Of a DNA stretch of 64,000 nt, positions 1 through 10,304 are shown in pieces. Position 1 is the stretch's first letter. Every line of letters starts with the position of its first letter. Source of the DNA: Herbaspirillum sp. alder98 (GTDB lineage: Bacteria; Pseudomonadota; Gammaproteobacteria; Burkholderiales; Burkholderiaceae_D); assembly GCF_020179755.1 (NCBI RefSeq), contig NZ_JAIUCY010000002.1, positions 620,001 through 684,000 of the forward strand. The letters run 5' to 3'. The notes beneath the pieces are model-generated. The model searched no databases. It was not told where the DNA came from and worked only from the letters and a program-made list of their open reading frames with translations. The translations under genes were made by a program, and so were the position numbers.

Positions 1-1
1 C

Positions 2-1537
<1,536 letters not shown>

Positions 1538-1562
1538 TTGAAGCTGTAGCACTGCAATGAAA

Positions 1563-1594
1563 AATAGCCGCGATCGTCTCGCGGCTATTTTTTT
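1563..1594 (+). terminator. Rho-independent terminator of the isocitrate dehydrogenase gene
   Basis: An 11-bp perfect stem, AATAGCCGCGA (1563-1573) and TCGCGGCTATT (1579-1589), with a 5-base loop, runs into a T tract to 1594. It lies 25 bases after the stop at 1537. Confidence 0.92.
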
Positions 1595-1610
1595 GTACGC
1601 CCCAAGCGGT

Positions 1611-1685
1611 CCGGCCTTCGCCGGCACGACGGGGGAGTTATAACGCAAACGCCGTCGCCCTGACGAAAGTCAGGGCCCAGTGACG
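1611..1685. repeat. REP-like interspersed palindromic repeat, copy A
   Basis: Two short hairpins are combined: CCGGCCTTCGCCGG (1611-1624) followed by CACGACGGG, and CCCTGACGAAAGTCAGGG (1658-1675) followed by CCCAGTGACG. The same two modules in the same order recur at 16222-16425. It lies between the convergent isocitrate dehydrogenase and eutC genes, the usual place for REP/BIME elements. The family name is by resemblance only. Confidence 0.75.
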
Positions 1686-1730
1686 TTCGTCGCATTGCAA
1701 GAAAAAGATTGGCAGGCGCTCCAGCCTGCA

Positions 1731-2546
1731 TCAACCCAACAGGAAATTGGCCCCGACCTCCAGCGTGTCGGCACCCTCGCCGGTGGTTTCGTCCTTCAAG
1801 GCCACGCCCGACAGGCCGCGCAGATGCGCCTGCGCCATCAGGTAATGCAGCTTGTAGGCGGCCTCGGCATAGACCAGCCCTTGTGGGCGCACATTCGAGA
1901 TGCAATTGCGACTGGCGTCGGTCAGCCCGCGCGCTGGCATCCACGTCAGGTACAGCCCCATGCTGTCGGGCGAACTCAGCCCCGGACGCTCGCCGATCAG
2001 GATCACCACCAGCCGCGCCCCCAGCAGTTCGCCGATTTCATCGGCAATCGCCACCCTTGCCTGGCTGGCGACGACCAGCGGCGCGACGCTCCAGTTTTCC
2101 GGCCCGATACGCCCCATCAGCTCGGCCAGGAAAGGCACCGCATTCTGGCTCACCGCCAGCGACGACAAGCCATCGGCGATGACGAAGGCGATATCGAAGC
2201 GTCGTTGGGAAGGCTCCCCGCCCATCATCATCTGCGCCCGCGATTCATCGCACAGTCGCCGCCCCAGATCGGGCCGCTGCAGGTAAGTCAGGCGATCGGC
2301 GGCGGCGCTATGCACGTGCAGCACCTGGTCGCCGCCGATGCCCAGCGGCTGCAAGCGGGCCACCAGATCGGGCACGTCCAGCGCCTGATGCACGGCGTCA
2401 CGCGCCTGGGCATGCGCCAGTTGAAACGCCAGCTGCGGCTGGGTCGGCAGGCTGACGCCGGCGCGGCCCAGCGCGATACGGGCCGAGGTGAAGCGGCGCA
2501 GCGCATCCCAGGGATTGGCCGTGACCGGCGGGTCGTGACGGGCCAT
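1731..2546 (-). CDS. eutC: Ethanolamine ammonia-lyase light chain
   Basis: Small subunit of the adenosylcobalamin-dependent lyase that converts ethanolamine to acetaldehyde and ammonia. The 271 residues match EutC throughout: N-terminal ALRRFTSARIALGRAG, then LDVPDLVARL, LVVILIGERPGLSSPDSMG and the C-terminal EAAYKLHYLMAQAHLRGLSGVALKDE region (given in pieces). The length fits the shorter EutC forms of pseudomonads and betaproteobacteria. The ATG at 2546 lies 3 bases after the eutB stop, so the two subunits are translationally coupled. It is the last gene of a permease-phosphatase-eutB-eutC transcript. No eutA reactivase or microcompartment shell gene is near, consistent with the cytosolic, non-carboxysomal version of the pathway. 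Confidence 0.95.
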   Translation of the reverse strand: MARHDPPVTANPWDALRRFTSARIALGRAGVSLPTQPQLAFQLAHAQARDAVHQALDVPDLVARLQPLGIGGDQVLHVHSAAADRLTYLQRPDLGRRLCDESRAQMMMGGEPSQRRFDIAFVIADGLSSLAVSQNAVPFLAELMGRIGPENWSVAPLVVASQARVAIADEIGELLGARLVVILIGERPGLSSPDSMGLYLTWMPARGLTDASRNCISNVRPQGLVYAEAAYKLHYLMAQAHLRGLSGVALKDETTGEGADTLEVGANFLLG

Positions 2547-2549
2547 GGC

Positions 2550-3944
2550 TTATCCGATCCGCGGCAAGGCGTGGCGAAAGCCGGGCGGCATGTCGCCATG
2601 CAGGCGAAACTGCTCGCCATTGAAGATCTGCATCTGGTGCAACCAGGCCTCGAACTCCGGCGCCGGCCGCGCACCCAGCACGCGACGCACGTACAAGGCG
2701 TCGTGAAACGAGGTGGTCTGGTAATTGAGCATGATGTCGTCCGAACCGGGAATGCCCATCACGAAGGTGCACCCGGCCACGCCCAGCAAGGTCAGCAGCC
2801 CATCCATGTCGTTCTGGTCGGCCTCGGCGTGATTGGTATAACAGACGTCACAGCCCATCGGCAGGCCCAGCAGCTTGGCGCAGAAATGGTCTTCCAGGCC
2901 AGCGCGGGTGATCTGCTTGCCGTCGTACAGATATTCGGGACCGATGAAACCCACCACGGTATTGACCAGCAAGGGCTTGAAGTGGCGCGCCACGGCGTAG
3001 GCCCGCGCCTCGCAGGTCTGCTGGTCGATGCCGTGATGGGCATTGGCCGACAAGGCGCTGCCCTGGCCGGTCTCGAAGTACATCACGTTCTGGCCCACGG
3101 TGCCGCGTCCCAGCGATAGCGCCGCAGCGCGGGCCTCGCCCAGCAGCGCCAGGTCGATGCCGAAGCTGCGATTGGCGGCCTCGGTGCCGGCAATCGACTG
3201 GAACACCAGATCGACCGGCGCGCCGCGCTCGATGGCGGCAATCGTATTGGTGACGTGGGTCAGCACGCAGGACTGGGTCGGGATGTCGTAACGCGCGATC
3301 ACCTCGGCCATCATGTCGACCAGCTTGACCACCTGCGGCACATTGTCGGTGGCCGGATTGATGCCGATGACGGCGTCGCCGCTGCCATACAACAAGCCGT
3401 CGAGCATGCTGGCGGCGATGCCGCTGGCGTCGTCGGTGGGATGGTTCGGCTGCAGCCGGGTCGACAGCCGACCGGCCAGGCCGATGGTGTTGCGAAAGGC
3501 GGTGACCACGCGGCATTTGCGGGCCACCAGGATCAAGTCCTGGTTGCGCATGATCTTCGACACGGCCGCCGCCATCTCGGGCGTAATGCCGGGAGCGACG
3601 GCGGCCAGCGCGGCGCTGTCGGTGTCGTCGGCCAGCAGCCAGTTGCGAAAATCGCCCACGGTCAGGTGGGCGATCGGCGCAAAGGCGGCGCGGTCGTGAT
3701 GATCGATGATCAGGCGCGTGATTTCATCGGTTTCGTACGGCACCAGCAGCTCTTCCAGGAACAGCTTGAGCGGCAGCTCGGCCAGCGCCATCTGCGCCAC
3801 CGCACGTTGTTGCGCGCTGTCGGCCGCAAGCCCGGCCAGCAGGTCGCCCGAGCGCGCCGGCGTGGCCTTGGCCATCAGCTCCTTCAGGTCGACAAAGCCG
3901 TGGCGGGTACTGCCGACCTGATGGGTAAAACGATGTTGCGCCAT
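2550..3944 (-). CDS. eutB: Ethanolamine ammonia-lyase heavy chain
   Basis: Catalytic large subunit of ethanolamine ammonia-lyase; it forms the TIM barrel that binds ethanolamine and, with EutC, adenosylcobalamin. The 464-residue length is normal (about 455). Recognisable blocks include YETDEITRLIIDHHD near residue 70, the GDAVIGINPATDN segment near residue 200, FQSIAGTEAANRSFGID, YFETGQGSALSANAHHG and the C-terminal GIPGSDDIMLNYQTTSFHD. The start at 3944 is supported by an AGGAGG seven bases upstream. It follows the HAD phosphatase gene by 37 bases and precedes eutC by 3 bases. Cobalamin must be supplied from elsewhere, as no cobalamin genes or riboswitch are seen here. Confidence 0.96.
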   Translation of the reverse strand: MAQHRFTHQVGSTRHGFVDLKELMAKATPARSGDLLAGLAADSAQQRAVAQMALAELPLKLFLEELLVPYETDEITRLIIDHHDRAAFAPIAHLTVGDFRNWLLADDTDSAALAAVAPGITPEMAAAVSKIMRNQDLILVARKCRVVTAFRNTIGLAGRLSTRLQPNHPTDDASGIAASMLDGLLYGSGDAVIGINPATDNVPQVVKLVDMMAEVIARYDIPTQSCVLTHVTNTIAAIERGAPVDLVFQSIAGTEAANRSFGIDLALLGEARAAALSLGRGTVGQNVMYFETGQGSALSANAHHGIDQQTCEARAYAVARHFKPLLVNTVVGFIGPEYLYDGKQITRAGLEDHFCAKLLGLPMGCDVCYTNHAEADQNDMDGLLTLLGVAGCTFVMGIPGSDDIMLNYQTTSFHDALYVRRVLGARPAPEFEAWLHQMQIFNGEQFRLHGDMPPGFRHALPRIG

Positions 3945-3981
3945 CTGCGCTCCTCCTGGTGGACTGCCCCGCCGTGACCGC

Positions 3982-5334
3982 TCAGGCCAGCAATTGCGGC
4001 GCGCTCTTGCCGTACTTGATGCTGGCCTCGGCCGGCAGCCAGTTGCCGGTCGATTCCTGGCGTCCCTGCAGCAGGAAGCGCGGACGGGCCGATGTGCCCT
4101 GCTCGCTTGCCAGCTTGGACAGCTCGCCGATCTTGCCGTTCTTCATGCGATTGACGATCAGGCCGAATTGCGTATCGGCAAAATCGCGCAGCATGTCGTA
4201 GTCGCCATCGCTGTCGCCGGCCACGAACAACGGACCGTAACCCTTGCTGGCCACCAGATCCTGCTTGATCGCCACCGTCTTGCCCGGGCCCCAGGTCAGC
4301 GGCCAATCCTTCAGGTAGGCGTTGCGGAAGAGCTCGCCGCTGCGCTCCAGGCGCAGGCCGATGACGTTGGCCCGGCTCACGTTGTAGCCATATTTGGGGT
4401 GGGTGGCGAACACCGCAACGACGTCTTCCAGCGACGCCGTGCAGACATAGATATCGAACCCGTGGTTACGCAAGGTGTCCATCATGCCGCCGATCTCGGT
4501 GCACAGGCGAATGCCGTGGAAATGCGACACGCTGACCACGCCGGCGCGGCCCGGGCGATCCGCCGGGCTGGTGTACTTGACCTTGGCCAGGCCGGCACCG
4601 AGCGCGGCGTCGTTGGACGCCTCGGCCAGCGCGCTGACTTCGGCCACGCTCATGTTGGCGAAGAAATAGATCACCCAGGGATAACCGACATTGACGCCGT
4701 GGGTGTCGTTGACGGCTTCGTAGAGATAGTAGAGCTTGGCCCGGAAGTCCTGGAACTCGACCGTGCCGACGATCTCTTCCAGCGGTCGGCTGCCGCCCAG
4801 GCCTTTGAAGTTGGCGTGCAGGAAGGCGTAGTCGGCATCCAGGTCGGCGCAGATCGCATCGAGCTCGACCGGATTGCCGGCGGCATTCTTGAAGTCACGG
4901 CTGAACGGGCCGGGTGGCACGTTCTGGCGGATGATGGCGCTGAACTCCGCCGGCGAGAGCTTGAACGAGAGCGTATTGATCTGGTGCATCAGCAACGCTT
5001 CCTCGCAGTCATTCATGATGCAGGTATTGTCCCAGTCGAACACGGCGTAGGGGCGCTTGCTGGCCCGGTAGCCGGGCGCGCCGATGCCATGCGCGGCGAT
5101 CATCTGCACCACCATGTCGTGGTTGCGCTGCGCCCACTTGGCCCGATCCAGGCCGACCTTGGCCAGCTCCCTGGTCGCGGCCTGCCCCAATGCTGGCGTG
5201 CCCACCAGCGCGCCGCCGGCGGCCGCGGCCAGCAGGCCGCCAAGAAAGCCGCGGCGCTTGGCCATGGGCGAGGTGCTGGCGGCTAACTGATCTGGCTGCA
5301 TCGGGTCTGGCTGCGAATGACGGCGGTTTTGCAT
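3982..5334 (-). CDS. Tat-exported HAD-family phosphatase, possibly phosphocholine/phosphoethanolamine phosphatase
   Basis: A 450-residue HAD-superfamily hydrolase. An early segment with KRRGFLGG followed by an Ala/Gly/Leu-rich stretch (residues 27-50) looks like a twin-arginine signal, so the enzyme is probably periplasmic. Motif I is FDWDNT (Asp about 100 and 102) and motif III/IV is GDSDGDYD (about 373-380). This is the pattern of the phosphorylcholine phosphatase (PchP) group, which also hydrolyses phosphoethanolamine. Its place between the ethanolamine permease and eutBC suggests that it releases ethanolamine outside the inner membrane for import. The substrate is inference. The start at 5334 is the first ATG after the permease stop; an internal ATG at about residue 24, just before the RR motif, is an alternative. 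Confidence 0.8.
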   Translation of the reverse strand: MQNRRHSQPDPMQPDQLAASTSPMAKRRGFLGGLLAAAAGGALVGTPALGQAATRELAKVGLDRAKWAQRNHDMVVQMIAAHGIGAPGYRASKRPYAVFDWDNTCIMNDCEEALLMHQINTLSFKLSPAEFSAIIRQNVPPGPFSRDFKNAAGNPVELDAICADLDADYAFLHANFKGLGGSRPLEEIVGTVEFQDFRAKLYYLYEAVNDTHGVNVGYPWVIYFFANMSVAEVSALAEASNDAALGAGLAKVKYTSPADRPGRAGVVSVSHFHGIRLCTEIGGMMDTLRNHGFDIYVCTASLEDVVAVFATHPKYGYNVSRANVIGLRLERSGELFRNAYLKDWPLTWGPGKTVAIKQDLVASKGYGPLFVAGDSDGDYDMLRDFADTQFGLIVNRMKNGKIGELSKLASEQGTSARPRFLLQGRQESTGNWLPAEASIKYGKSAPQLLA

Positions 5335-5378
5335 GATGTGCTTTCTGTAGTCGTTGGAGAAGGACGGCGCTGCGTGAA

Positions 5379-6749
5379 TCACGAAGGTTGACGCTGGCCG
5401 GCAGCGCGCTGACGGCCAGTCAGCACGAACCAGGCGTAACCGAGCGCCAGGAACAGCAGGAAGATGCCGAAGATCAGCGGGTTGTAATAGATCATGGTGC
5501 CCATGCAGACCAATGCGCACAGCAGCGCGAAGGCCGGGAAATACGGGTACAGGGGCGCCCGGAACGGCCGCTCCAGGCCGGGCTGGCTGCGGCGCAGCTT
5601 GAACAGGCTCAGCATGCTGAGGATGTACATCAGGATCGCGCCGAACACCGACATGGTGACGATATTGGCCGTCAGGGTCTGGCCGCCCAGGGTGATCCAC
5701 TCGTCGCTGTAGATGGCGGCGATGCCGACCACGCCACCGGCGATGATGGCCCGGTGCGGGGTCTTGAAGCGCGGATGCACGCGCGCAAAATAGGCCGGCA
5801 GGTAGTCTTCGCGGGCCAGCGCGAAGATCTGCCGCGAATAACCCAGGATGATGCCGTGGAACGACGCCACCAGCCCGAACAGGCCCAGCCACACCAGCAT
5901 GTGCAGCCAGTTGCTGTTGTCGCCCACGATCAGCTTCATGGCCTGCGGCAAGGGGTCGTTGATGTTGGCCAACTTGGTCCAGTCGCCGGCGCCACCGGCA
6001 AACAGCATCACGCCGATGGCCAGCACCACCAGGGTTAGGATGCCGGTGATGTAGGCAATCGGGATCGAGCGCTTGGGGTCCTTGGCCTCTTCGGCGGCCA
6101 TGGCCACGCCTTCGATGGCCAGGAAGAACCAGATCGCGAACGGGATCGCGGCGAACATGCCGGGCACCGACGCCAGGCTGAACACGTCGTGTCCGGACCA
6201 GCCGCCCTTGGTGAAATTGCTCATCGAAAAGCCCGGCGCGACCACGCCCATGAAGACCAGCAACTCGAAGATGGCCAGCAGCGTGACGCATAACTCGAAC
6301 GTGGCGGCGATCTGCACCCCGACGATATTGAGCGTCATGAAGACCAGGTAGGCGCACAGCGCAGCGAGCTTGGGATCGACCGCAGGAAACTGCACATTCA
6401 GGTAGGCGCCGATGGCCAGCGAAATGGCCGGCGGCGCGAACACGAACTCGATCAGCGTGGCGGCGCCGGCCAGATAACCACCGACCGGACCAAAGGCGCG
6501 CCGGCTATAGGCAAACGGCCCACCGGCGTGCGGAATCGAGGTGGTCAGCTCGGTAAAACTGAAGATGAAGGTGGTGTACATGGCCGCAATGAACAGTGCG
6601 GTCACGGTAAAGCCGAGCGTGCCGGCGCTGGCCCAGCCGTAGCTCCAGCCGAAATACTCGCCCGAGATCACCAGCCCCACTGCGATCCCCCACAGCTGAA
6701 GGGTGTTGAGCACCGGCTTGAGTTGCGGACTCGATGAATGATGTTGCAT
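5379..6749 (-). CDS. eat: Ethanolamine permease (APC superfamily)
   Basis: Inner-membrane amino acid-polyamine-organocation permease, about 456 residues with roughly 12 hydrophobic segments. It opens with LQLWGIAVGLVISGEYFGWS, then TSIPHAGGPFAYSRRAFGP, the substrate-site region typical of ethanolamine permeases of this class, and FFLAIEGVAMAAEEAKDP in the middle. An in-frame GTG at 6755 exists, but an AGGAG at 6754-6758 overlaps it and sits five bases from the ATG at 6749, so 6749 is preferred. It is the first gene of the permease-phosphatase-eutB-eutC transcript and is divergent from an AraC regulator, which supports ethanolamine as substrate. Confidence 0.9.
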   Translation of the reverse strand: MQHHSSSPQLKPVLNTLQLWGIAVGLVISGEYFGWSYGWASAGTLGFTVTALFIAAMYTTFIFSFTELTTSIPHAGGPFAYSRRAFGPVGGYLAGAATLIEFVFAPPAISLAIGAYLNVQFPAVDPKLAALCAYLVFMTLNIVGVQIAATFELCVTLLAIFELLVFMGVVAPGFSMSNFTKGGWSGHDVFSLASVPGMFAAIPFAIWFFLAIEGVAMAAEEAKDPKRSIPIAYITGILTLVVLAIGVMLFAGGAGDWTKLANINDPLPQAMKLIVGDNSNWLHMLVWLGLFGLVASFHGIILGYSRQIFALAREDYLPAYFARVHPRFKTPHRAIIAGGVVGIAAIYSDEWITLGGQTLTANIVTMSVFGAILMYILSMLSLFKLRRSQPGLERPFRAPLYPYFPAFALLCALVCMGTMIYYNPLIFGIFLLFLALGYAWFVLTGRQRAAGQRQPS

Positions 6750-6870
6750 GCACACTCCTGTGGACGTGGCAGACCCGGCCTACGCAAGCGCGGGCGCGGC
6801 TGTCCTGGCGACACGATGAAAGCAAATTGAAAGTTGGCGGGCACAGCGTTTGCTTCAAAAAGGCAGGTCC

Positions 6871-6910
6871 CGCCGCTGGCGACGACTATAGCAACGCCGC
6901 TGGCGACGAC
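6871..6910. promoter_or_regulatory. 16-bp direct repeat in the divergent eut promoter region (candidate AraC operator)
   Basis: The 16-mer CGCCGCTGGCGACGAC occurs at 6871-6886 and again, identical, at 6895-6910: same strand, 24 bases start to start. AraC-family activators usually bind tandem direct repeats about two helical turns apart. The repeats lie between the permease start (6749) and the AraC-type gene start (6962). Function is inferred from position and spacing. Confidence 0.55.
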
Positions 6911-6961
6911 GTTATCGAAATTCGGCAAAGCCGCGCCACCGCCCATCCAGAGAGACAGCCC

Positions 6962-7984
6962 ATGTCCCAAACGCCATCGTCAATGCTGCATTCTCCGTCG
7001 CCCCAGGCCGTTTCTGCAGCGCACGCAAAACAGGCATTGCGCACCGTTGTCGCGCGCGACGTCGACGAACACGCCCACAACCTGACCGACTGGCAACAGC
7101 ACTACGACCAGTTGGCGCCGGGCCATTTCGAGGGGGTGATTGCCGAGTGGCAGGGTTGCGGCCTGCAGATTTTTCGCGAAGGTACCAGCCGCGCCATCCG
7201 CCAGTCCTGCCAGGTATGGCCGGACGCTTTCTGGTTCGGCATCGAGGCGCGCCCCTCGGGCATGCGCATCAATGGCCGCCAGGTGACGCCGGAACTGATG
7301 ATGACCCGCCCCGGCGGCTGCGACTTCGAACTGCTGACCCCGGATCACCACGAGATCTTCGGCATCGTGGTGCAACGCGATGCGCTCATCGCCAGCGCCG
7401 CCCAACTCGGTTGCCAGGTCGACTGGGATGCACTGGGCAGCGCCGAGCTGATCAAGGCCGGCGCCGATGGCCTGGATGAGTGCCGGCGCAGCATCGATCA
7501 ATTGCTGCATCTGGCCGGGGCCAGGCCCGGCGCGGCCGATGCGCTGCACTTGCAGCAACAGGCGGTGCTGGTGTCGTTGCTGGCGCTGCTCGATGGCGGT
7601 GACATCGAGACCGCTGCCAGCGCCAGCTTCCTGCGTCGTCGGCGTATCGTCAACGACGCCCGCGCCCACGCGCTGCAACTGCAGGACCAGCCGGTCTCGG
7701 TGCCGATGCTGTGCGAGGCCTTGCATGTGAGCCGGCGCACGCTGCAATACTGCTTCGAGGATGTGCTGGGCATCAGCCCCATGACTTACCTGCGTTCGGT
7801 GCGGCTCAACGGCGTGCGCCGCGCCTTGCACGACAGCGCCCGCAATGCGCACGGCCCCGCCGCCATCGGCGACCTGGCTGCGGCCTGGGGCTTTGGCAAT
7901 TTCAGCCAGTTTTCATGCGACTACAAGAAGCTGTTCGGCGAAACGCCATCGGCCACGCTGGTGGGACACAAGCTGCGCCACTGA
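6962..7984 (+). CDS. AraC-family transcriptional regulator, EutR-like
   Basis: Probable activator of the divergent ethanolamine operon. With the ATG at 6962 (preceded by AGAGA) the protein has 340 residues; the frame is open further upstream but that part overlaps the intergenic region. The N-terminal two thirds resemble EutR-type sensor domains (FWFGIEARPSGMRINGR, then TRPGGCDFELLTPDHHEIFG). The C-terminal AraC double helix-turn-helix is clear: VSVPMLCEALHVSRRTLQYC, then PMTYLRSVRLNGVRRAL and GFGNFSQFSCDYKKLFGETP. EutR in enterics senses ethanolamine together with cobalamin; that this protein does so is inference. Confidence 0.88.
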   Translation: MSQTPSSMLHSPSPQAVSAAHAKQALRTVVARDVDEHAHNLTDWQQHYDQLAPGHFEGVIAEWQGCGLQIFREGTSRAIRQSCQVWPDAFWFGIEARPSGMRINGRQVTPELMMTRPGGCDFELLTPDHHEIFGIVVQRDALIASAAQLGCQVDWDALGSAELIKAGADGLDECRRSIDQLLHLAGARPGAADALHLQQQAVLVSLLALLDGGDIETAASASFLRRRRIVNDARAHALQLQDQPVSVPMLCEALHVSRRTLQYCFEDVLGISPMTYLRSVRLNGVRRALHDSARNAHGPAAIGDLAAAWGFGNFSQFSCDYKKLFGETPSATLVGHKLRH

Positions 7985-8075
7985 TCCCACGCACGACGCT
8001 GCCGGCACTGGCGCCCGGCCCGCTTCGGCGGCACAATGCGGGTTGCCCTGCTGACCTTGCCTTGCGCCCGAACCC

Positions 8076-9974
8076 ATGACCACTGCCACGACGGCCCCGG
8101 CCGACGATTTTTTCTCGCTGGAAAGATTCGAATTCCTGTGCTATTCGCGCCAGCGCGAACCGGCCGCGCGAGAGCTGGTGCGCCTGCTGGTGCTGATCGA
8201 CCGCAACTACGGCAAGCTGGACCGCAATTTTTCGTTATCGGTGTCGGCGGCGGTACCCGACAGCGAACACGACGCGCACCTGCTGACCCGCCTCACCTCG
8301 GCCATCTCGGCGCTGTTCTCGGATCCGGATTTTCACATCAGCCCGGACGGCTTCGGGCAATTGATCAACTTCCAGCGCTGGCTGTCGGCGCTGTTCGGCG
8401 CCAGCCATTTCGTCAATTGCGACCACATCCTGCGTTCGCTCAACCTGAGCGGGCCGGACGCCACCGACTTCCAGCTGCGCCCGCTGGACCTGGTCAAGTT
8501 CTGCCTGCTGTATTCTCCCGAATCCGAACTGCCACTGGACGTCGAATTGCTGTGGCAGCAGAACCGCCCGCTGGCCGCCGCCCTTTTCATGGCCCTGCTG
8601 TCACCCCGCTTCCTGGGTTCGCAGGCGGCGCACTCCAAACGTGAGGCGCTGCTGGGCTGGCTGCCGGATCGCCTGCCCGAGATCGGCAAGCTCGACGCCC
8701 TGCCGGTGGCGGTGCTGCACGACGTCTACATGCACTGCAGCTATGCCGACCTGCCGCAGCGACATCGCATCAAGGCCGCCATCAATACGCTGATCGAACG
8801 CAAGCTGCGCGAGGCCGGCATTGACGATCTGGCGCGGCCCGGCGCGGCCGATGGCGACAAGCCGGTGTTGCTGGTGTTGCTGGAATGGTTTTCGGGGGGG
8901 CATTCGATCTACCGCACCCATTCGCGCACGCTGGAAGGCGCAGGCCGCCATTTCAGGCTGGTGGCGATGGGCTTCGAGGCCAATGTCGATGCACTGGGCC
9001 GTGCGGTGTTCGATGAATTCATCCCGTTCAGCCGGCCTGGCGACCTGCTGGGCTGCCTGCGCGAACTGCGCGCCCAGGCTGCGCATTTGCGACCAGCGGC
9101 CTTGTACATGCCCAGCGTGGGCATGTTCCCGATCACCATGTTCGCCGCCAATCTGCGACTGGCGCCGCTGCAGGTGGCAGCGCTCGGGCATCCGGCGACC
9201 ACCCATTCGCGCCATATCGACTACATCAGCGTCGAAGACGATTTCGTGGGCGATCCCGCCTGCTTCAGCGAAAAATTGCTGCGCCTGCCCGCCGACGGCC
9301 AGCCTTATCGCCCTTCGGCGGTGCCGGTGCAGGTGGCGCCGATTGACCGGCTGGCGCGCCTTGACCGGGTGCACGTCGATATTGCGATTGCCGCCACCAC
9401 CATGAAATTCAACCCGCGCTTCCTGCTGGCCTGCCAGAAGATCGCCGAACTGGCGGGCCAGCCGGGGCCGGGACTGCCGCCAAGGCAAGTGCGTTTTCAC
9501 TTCCTGGTGGGACAGGCGCAGGGATTGCTGACGCCGCAGGTGCAACGGCTGATCCAACGCTATCTGCCGCATGCTGCGGTGTATCCGCACCAGCCTTACC
9601 AGCAATACCTGGACGTGTTCAACCAGTGCGACATGTTCCTGTCACCGCTGCCCTTCGGCAACACCAACGGCATCATCGATGCCTTCACGGTGGGCCTGCC
9701 GGGCGTGTGCAAGACCGGCCCGGAAGTATTCGAGCATATCGATGAAGGCCTGTTCGGCCGGGTTGGCCTGCCGGCCTGGACCGTCGCCGCGACCCTGAAC
9801 GACTACATCAACGCCGCCGTCAGGATGGCCCGCGACCTGGAGGCACGTGCGGCCTTGTATCAGCACCTGGCTGATCAGCGCCCCCTGCAACGACTGTTCG
9901 AAGGTCGGCCTGAATCGCTCGGGCAAGCGCTTGCTGCCCTGGTGGCCGGCCAGACCGATACTTGCCGGCCTTAG
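8076..9974 (+). CDS. HMW1C-like cytoplasmic N-glycosyltransferase (GT41 family)
   Basis: A 632-residue soluble protein without signal peptide, resembling the HMW1C/NGT family throughout (HMW1C is about 620 residues). Such enzymes transfer hexose from UDP-sugars directly to asparagine in N-X-S/T sequons of cytosolic polypeptides before export. Key evidence: an N-terminal all-alpha domain starting FFSLERFEFLCYSRQR; the Rossmann region with ALGHPATTHSRHIDY near residue 370; and the C-terminal nucleotide-sugar site PLPFGNTNGIIDAFTVGLPG (about 525-544) with GVCKTGPEVFEHIDEGLFGR (about 543-562), which closely follows the Actinobacillus enzyme. No HMW1A-type adhesin or two-partner transporter is in the window, so its substrate is unknown. 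Three double-glycine-leader peptides lie just downstream on the same strand. Confidence 0.92.
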   Translation: MTTATTAPADDFFSLERFEFLCYSRQREPAARELVRLLVLIDRNYGKLDRNFSLSVSAAVPDSEHDAHLLTRLTSAISALFSDPDFHISPDGFGQLINFQRWLSALFGASHFVNCDHILRSLNLSGPDATDFQLRPLDLVKFCLLYSPESELPLDVELLWQQNRPLAAALFMALLSPRFLGSQAAHSKREALLGWLPDRLPEIGKLDALPVAVLHDVYMHCSYADLPQRHRIKAAINTLIERKLREAGIDDLARPGAADGDKPVLLVLLEWFSGGHSIYRTHSRTLEGAGRHFRLVAMGFEANVDALGRAVFDEFIPFSRPGDLLGCLRELRAQAAHLRPAALYMPSVGMFPITMFAANLRLAPLQVAALGHPATTHSRHIDYISVEDDFVGDPACFSEKLLRLPADGQPYRPSAVPVQVAPIDRLARLDRVHVDIAIAATTMKFNPRFLLACQKIAELAGQPGPGLPPRQVRFHFLVGQAQGLLTPQVQRLIQRYLPHAAVYPHQPYQQYLDVFNQCDMFLSPLPFGNTNGIIDAFTVGLPGVCKTGPEVFEHIDEGLFGRVGLPAWTVAATLNDYINAAVRMARDLEARAALYQHLADQRPLQRLFEGRPESLGQALAALVAGQTDTCRP

Positions 9975-10304
9975 TCGACCCGGCTGCGCTGGCGCATGCC
10001 GGCAGCCGGCAATCCCTGACGCGCAGCGCATGGCATCTACCCGCCCGGCTGCCCGGCCCCACGCGGTACGGTAAACGGCTGCTTCCGAAGACCTTCGAAT
10101 TTCCATCCGACGCGCGCCGTGACCTTTAGAACCGGGGGCACGGCGCGCCTATGATCGCCTCTCCCCCGACCAAGGCGTGGCTGCGGTCGGCGGGCACTAG
10201 CCGATGGCCGCATTCTGCGGTCTTCCTCCATGTCCCCTGCTTCCGGATATATCTGATGTTCCAGCATCACGATATGGCGGATCAATCCATTCAAAGGAGT
10301 TCCC
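9975..10304. other. Intergenic stretch between glycosyltransferase and small-peptide genes
   Basis: I see no convincing gene in these 330 bases. TGCCGGC/GCCGGCA (9997-10011) forms a tight palindrome with a single central base shortly after the glycosyltransferase stop, without a T tract. No clear sigma-70 promoter was recognised before the first peptide gene. Confidence 0.4.

Noticed and set aside
1680..3119. Long plus-strand open frame opposite eutC and eutB
   Set aside because: Complementary shadow of two well-recognised genes; composition is Arg/His/Gln-rich with no domain.
5335..6357. Long upstream extension of the HAD phosphatase reading frame, overlapping the permease gene
   Set aside because: The frame runs antiparallel in phase through permease codons and gives a His/Arg/Gly-rich sequence of shadow type; the permease frame there is clearly conserved and the phosphatase starts with its own ATG at 5334.
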